Shown piece after piece: positions 59,559 through 64,000 of a stretch of DNA of 64,000 nucleotides. Source of the DNA: Physella acuta. Its lineage: Eukaryota; Mollusca; Gastropoda; Physidae. The notes under the pieces were generated by a model. The model was not told the DNA's origin, did no database searches, and was given only the letters and a program-made list of their open reading frames with translations. The stretch lies in assembly GCF_028476545.1 (NCBI RefSeq), contig NW_026731810.1, forward strand, positions 814,501-878,500, written 5' to 3'. The position numbers and the translations under genes were made by a program. Position 1 is the first letter of the stretch, and every line of letters begins with the position of its first letter.

Positions 59559-61472
59559 ATGGATGCCACAAGCAGAGAATCCATTAGGTCTACCGTATCG
59601 AAATGTGTGGAACTGCTCTGGGGTGATGACCAGCTAATAGACCTCGAGGTCAAGGTTGAGGACGATGTATACAGGTGTCACCGCGTGATTCTCGGCGCAT
59701 GCTCCAAGTTTTTCAGGTCGCTTATCAGATCCAACATGAAGGAATCTAAAGAGACCTGCGTAACACTACATGGGGTTTCTTCCAACATTTTCCAACTGAT
59801 TTCAATTTGCTTGTACAAAGGGGAAAATGTTATAACACATGAAAATTATATTGAAATATGGCAGGTTGCAGACCTGCTTCAGATTGAATTTTTGCTAACT
59901 CTTTGCGAGAGATTTATGATACAAAACTTATCTTTTGAGACCTGTGGCGTTATTTATCGACATGGCAAAATGTTAAGCTCGACATCTATGATAACGAAAT
60001 CATTTGAGTTTATGCTGAACAATTTTACACACATTGGTACAAAAGCTATTTTTGATTTAGGTTTCGAAGAACTTTTAGAGTTAGTTAAAAGTCCTGAATT
60101 AAAAGTTGACAACGAAGATATCGTTCTATTATCTGTGATCAAATGGTTTGAACATTTTCTCGACGATGATCCGTGTTATTGTATGCCATGTATCGAAGCT
60201 TTAACAGAAGAGACAAAGGAACTTAAACAGACGTTTGTTACCGATGTTGCTACGTCAGGTATTATTTCTAACACAATCGAACAAGCCGAATCCAGTTGTT
60301 GTTCTGGAAATTCCTGTAGTAATTCTGAAAAGACTGGAAGTAGTTTGGAAAGCACTAAAAGAGTTATCAATTCTAATGAAATAAAAACAGACAACATTGC
60401 CTTCAATGGGTCGAATTTAGAACTTATTTCTAGTGAAAAATCACAAGAATTTTTTATTATCATTCTAAAGGCTGTCAGATTATTCCTTGTGAGCCATCAG
60501 GTTTTAAAAAATATTTACTGCCACAGGCTCCTCGCAGACAACCTTGAAGCCAAAGAGATAATTTTTAATGCTATGTCTCTCCAGATAACAGATCCTAAAG
60601 ATGGACAGTGGCCTAGCTCGGCAATTTATAGAAGCAGCAGTGAGTTTGATAATGTTGGAATATTCGCTAAAAGCGAAGGTAAAGCATATGTATTCCGCTG
60701 CAGAAATGAACAATGGTATACTCTATTACATTGTGAAGATTTTGGGCGGAACGCAAAGATTGTTGTATGTGACGATGTCCTGTACGCGGCCGTAGTGAAA
60801 GATCTAAATAAAGATCAACCAACTAGATGTTTACTAAAGTTCAAAAACAGCTCTTGGGAACACATTACATTATTGCCCAACCATCACCTAATAATGATCG
60901 CGAATATGAGCGTTATTTATATATTAAATAATGATTGCAAAGCTATTTATAAATTGGACCCAAAAGTCAAAGACCCACCTATTAAAACTCTGATTCGTTT
61001 TCTAGAAAATACAAACATCTGCAATGCAATGTGTTTTAACAACAATATAATTATTTATTCATCTGAAACGCATAAAGGTATAGACGAAACGTCTGTTTAT
61101 ATTTTAGATCTCAGCGCACCCGTTTGGACACGACTTAACAACCTTGAAGGTCCGGCTGAAAATATGATCAGCTTCCGAGACGATAACCACCATTACATTT
61201 TGCAGACAAACGGTAATTTATGGAAACTTTCGACTTCCGTCTACAAGTTAGTCGATTTTACGTTCCTTTTAAAGATGTGGAATATTCAGATGGATCTACG
61301 CGGTGCCCTGACTTACAATGGAAAACTGTACATATTTATAGAAAATCCTGTGTGTGATGCCGTAGCTTATACAAAATTTAGTTATTTTTCAGAACTAAAA
61401 GTAGCAGGGTTTCAATGTGCTTGTTCTAATTTTGTTCCCCTTGTCCTACCCATAAATTGCCTGAAAACATGA
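59559..61472 (+). CDS. BTB-BACK-kelch-like protein, single exon
   Basis: 637 residues in one uninterrupted frame. The BTB domain is at about 20-124 (LIDLEVKVEDDVYRCHRVIL...FF). BACK begins at about 128 and reaches VIKWFEHFLDDDP at 206; it resumes with ILKAVRLFLVSHQVL at 302-316 and ends near 342. In KLHL proteins these two parts are nearly adjacent, so about 90 Ser/Glu/Asn-rich residues (about 207-297) form an insertion. The C-terminal 290 residues show kelch-like spacing of W and Y residues (YVFRCRNEQWYTL, YILDLSAPVWTRL, LTYNGKLYIF) but lack clear GG pairs: a degenerate propeller. The likely role is a substrate adaptor for a CUL3 ubiquitin ligase. The start has A at -3 and G at +4. Orthology not assigned. 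Confidence 0.9.
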   Translation: MDATSRESIRSTVSKCVELLWGDDQLIDLEVKVEDDVYRCHRVILGACSKFFRSLIRSNMKESKETCVTLHGVSSNIFQLISICLYKGENVITHENYIEIWQVADLLQIEFLLTLCERFMIQNLSFETCGVIYRHGKMLSSTSMITKSFEFMLNNFTHIGTKAIFDLGFEELLELVKSPELKVDNEDIVLLSVIKWFEHFLDDDPCYCMPCIEALTEETKELKQTFVTDVATSGIISNTIEQAESSCCSGNSCSNSEKTGSSLESTKRVINSNEIKTDNIAFNGSNLELISSEKSQEFFIIILKAVRLFLVSHQVLKNIYCHRLLADNLEAKEIIFNAMSLQITDPKDGQWPSSAIYRSSSEFDNVGIFAKSEGKAYVFRCRNEQWYTLLHCEDFGRNAKIVVCDDVLYAAVVKDLNKDQPTRCLLKFKNSSWEHITLLPNHHLIMIANMSVIYILNNDCKAIYKLDPKVKDPPIKTLIRFLENTNICNAMCFNNNIIIYSSETHKGIDETSVYILDLSAPVWTRLNNLEGPAENMISFRDDNHHYILQTNGNLWKLSTSVYKLVDFTFLLKMWNIQMDLRGALTYNGKLYIFIENPVCDAVAYTKFSYFSELKVAGFQCACSNFVPLVLPINCLKT

Positions 61473-62429
61473 ACAAGTTAAAAACATTGTTTTGTGCTTA
61501 ATTTTAAAAAGAGCGCCTATGTAGTTACTATTAATATATGAATGAAAGGTGTATACTTAAAAGTAGATTATGTGATCAGCTATGGTAAGTAATTAGAAAA
61601 AAAACCTGTTAAACATTTTAAAAATCAGATGTTCATTAGTTATTGATACAAATTAAGATAGCATTAATTTAGGAGCCTGCATGTGTCAAACGTAATTATT
61701 GTTGCCATTAAATGACTTTTTTTTGTACATTCAAAATTTTACTCCACCTATATTTGTTTATTATATACTCATATTGTTTTTTTATCGGATTGAAACTTTA
61801 AAATTTCGTTATTTTTATTTAGTGAACTATTCTATCATATTTTAGGTAATAACTGTTCAATCATTTAATAAAAATACTGCTTGAAATTGCAGAAGTGTTA
61901 GAAAATGATTTCGTAACCCTAAACTTATTTAACAAACTATCCCTAAATACTACTAGTTTATGGACATGGATCAACCAACCCGCTAAGCATAACACGCGGA
62001 AATGATGCACACAATTAAAGGGATTCGTTTTGAAAGAAAAATTGATCATACAATATATTTCAAAGACATCGTATCTACGAATAAACTACAATGTGAAAGT
62101 ATAGTATGTTTTATTGTGCACATCCGACATCTGTATGGAACTTGTCAGCTGTATTTAATTTTTTAAATACATAAATACATAAAAAACACGCATGTTTTTT
62201 TTTTTAATTTCAGAACAAGTATAGAAAATGGAGATTTAAAACTTCGCACAGTATATGTAAAAAGAAAAAAAAACAGTATATTGAATCTTTTATAAATTTA
62301 ACTTTTTTCTCCATTTTTCTGTTTTAAACAAATTGTATTTATCAAGATAATTGAAGTAAATATTATTTTCAACTACCGTGTATTTAACGCTTATAACAAC
62401 TTTACTTCACTTCATATCTATATATATCT
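61473..62429. other. 3' flank of the BTB gene
   Basis: AT-rich. AATAAA at 61,867-61,872 is the first clear polyadenylation signal and would give a 3'UTR of about 400 bases. No other feature recognised. Confidence 0.45.
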
Positions 62430-62850
62430 ATCTTAAATAAACCGGGAGTGATCTCCCCTAAACTTTCTTGAAATTCTTCTATAACACTACGGAGGATGGC
62501 AACTCGGGATATAGACATGATTTTTAATCAATTTTTAATTTTTTTTAAAAATAGAATCTCGTAGAAAAAGAATTGCGCACCAAGTGAATGGTAAACAATC
62601 TGTGTATAATAGTGCGGAATATTATTAGTACTACACAAATTCATTCTCTTTTTTTTGAGAAATTGGAAATAGCGTAAATTAGTATTTCCGGTTAACGGAA
62701 ATTACTCAAAATTTGACAGATGGCTGAAAATTAGATCTTTTACTTATATATGAAATTTCATCTACCTAGCTGTAACGGTACATAAGGTATCGTGTTTACA
62801 GACACACATACACACACACACACACACACACGGACAGATTTGCGAAACCC
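62430..62850 (+). repeat. Dispersed repeat, copy 2
   Basis: Diverged copy of 1,780-2,290 in the same orientation, ending in a (CA)n tract at 62,803-62,830. See copy 1. Confidence 0.5.
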
Positions 62851-63039
62851 AGTTTTTCTAACTCGAATACGCATAAAACGCCGACATTTTGATAAATCTG
62901 GATTTATAATTTTTGACTGATTACATTAAGTCCCCTATACTCTATGTGCGATGAAGTACTGAGGTTTAAAACGATGAAAACGGTCAAAATTTCATGTGTT
63001 TTTTGTGCACGATTAAAATACTTCTTCTACACTCTGTAT

Positions 63040-63261
63040 CAGTGGCGTAGCCAGAATCGGCTCAAGGGGGGGGGGGGGGGTTACAATTTTTACCCGGGAA
63101 CAAACTTTCGATTTGCAACCCCCCCTCCCCTCAAACTTTCGATTTGCACCCCCCCCTTAAACTTTTTATTTACACCCCCACCCTCATACTTTTTATATAT
63201 ATACCGAGGGGTCTATGTGTTATGACCCCCCCTAATCCCCCCCCCCTTGCCTACGCCACTG
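63040..63261 (+). mobile_element. hAT-like MITE, family A copy 3
   Basis: The ends are CAGTGGCGTAGCCAG and CTTGCCTACGCCACTG, pairing for the outer 11 bases. An exact 8-bp duplication, CTCTGTAT, is at 63,032-63,039 and 63,262-63,269. The interior has the family's aactttcgatttgcacccc units and C runs, with a shorter body (222 bp) than the other two copies. Non-autonomous. Confidence 0.93.
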
Positions 63262-63269
63262 CTCTGTAT

Positions 63270-64000
63270 ACGAGAAAGAAAAAATTTAGTTAGATTTACC
63301 CTTATACGAGTAAAACAGTAAACACCGTAATGATACAAACAAGAAATCTAACCAGCTAACATCTTTTCCTTGAGATTTTTGTTTACGTAATTTTGAAAAC
63401 ATAGCATTACTTCCTGCGCCCTAAGCGAAACCTTGCAAATTGTAAGCAAAAAACAGATTACCGAATTCATTACCCCCGATTACATCCGCTGATGCAAAAG
63501 ACAAAACAGATTACAATTGTTTTAAAAATATGGAATACAGCGTAGACATGAGAAAGCCTATGGAAACATTATTTGAAGGAGTAATTTGAATGTGCGGACG
63601 CCCGAGAAGTTTCCCGGAGAGTGGAGTTTCCGAGTCAAGAAGTGAAGTCTTCGTCGGTTGGAAATTTTCCAGGCAGCCGTGCAAGTGTCTTAGGAGCAGA
63701 CGACAGAAGACCTGGAAATGCCTGACAGGGTGTCTGTTATACTAGTCTGATTTCAAACCTGATCTATTTTAAATAGAATTTTAAAAAAAAGAGTTTCCAT
63801 CTTTATCTTAGTAGGTAAACTGAAGTAAGATCAAGTTTGAACAGTTTATATACAAAGAAATGTGAAAACATAGATTTAAGAAACCTTTCCAATCCAACGA
63901 TAAATAAGGCAAAAACGATGTATATAAAATTAACATGTGCTTATTTCAATCAACAAGGCAACTAAAATTAATAGAATATTATGGGGTTTTTTATGTTAAG
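63270..64000. other. Intergenic, no gene seen
   Basis: GC-richer sequence around 63,590-63,740 could be part of an exon or UTR of a gene beyond the window, but no supported reading frame was found. Confidence 0.35.

Overview
The window looks like nuclear DNA from an invertebrate, most likely a lophotrochozoan and probably a gastropod mollusc. It is AT-rich and intron-bearing, with short GT-AG introns. It is crowded with minisatellites, long (TA)n and (AC)n tracts, tRNA-derived SINEs and small DNA-transposon derivatives, and it has one intronless BTB-kelch gene. No bacterial operons, rRNA or canonical tRNA genes were seen. All comparisons were made by eye, so the species assignment is an inference.

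Layout. Positions 1-39,200 hold no protein gene I can support. This is repeat-rich intergenic DNA: at least fourteen unrelated tandem-repeat arrays, the largest about 3.7 kb at 32.55-36.27 kb; several copies of one tRNA-SINE family; three families of hAT-like MITEs (CAG...CTG ends, 8-bp target duplications); a 75-bp-arm perfect palindrome at 15.25-15.40 kb; and a foldback element around telomere-like hexamers at 19.15-20.17 kb. Positions 39,231-48,067 are a single mobile element, 8,837 bp long. It has 1.23-kb terminal inverted repeats that are almost identical, a 6-bp target duplication (CCCAGC), an internal array of about ten 80-bp units, and one long intact reading frame for a protein-primed family-B DNA polymerase with N-terminal C2H2 zinc fingers. 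The TSD length, 5'-AG terminus, long TIRs and polymerase type point to the Polinton/Maverick group, but the element is half the usual size and no integrase, ATPase, protease or capsid gene is visible between its ends.

Positions 51,249-56,262 hold a complete 11-exon flavin-containing monooxygenase gene (561 residues, all splice phases agree), with a SINE and a (TA)n tract in its first intron. Positions 56,263-59,558 carry a MITE, a LINE 3' end and microsatellites. Positions 59,559-61,472 are a single-exon BTB-BACK-kelch-like gene with a roughly 90-residue insertion inside BACK. The remainder to 64,000 holds a diverged dispersed repeat (also present near 1.8-2.3 kb) and a third copy of the main hAT-like MITE.

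The two host genes are unrelated in function and do not form a cluster. The most noteworthy objects are the polymerase-only Polinton-like element, the telomere-repeat foldback element, and the AGGTCA-bearing giant minisatellite.
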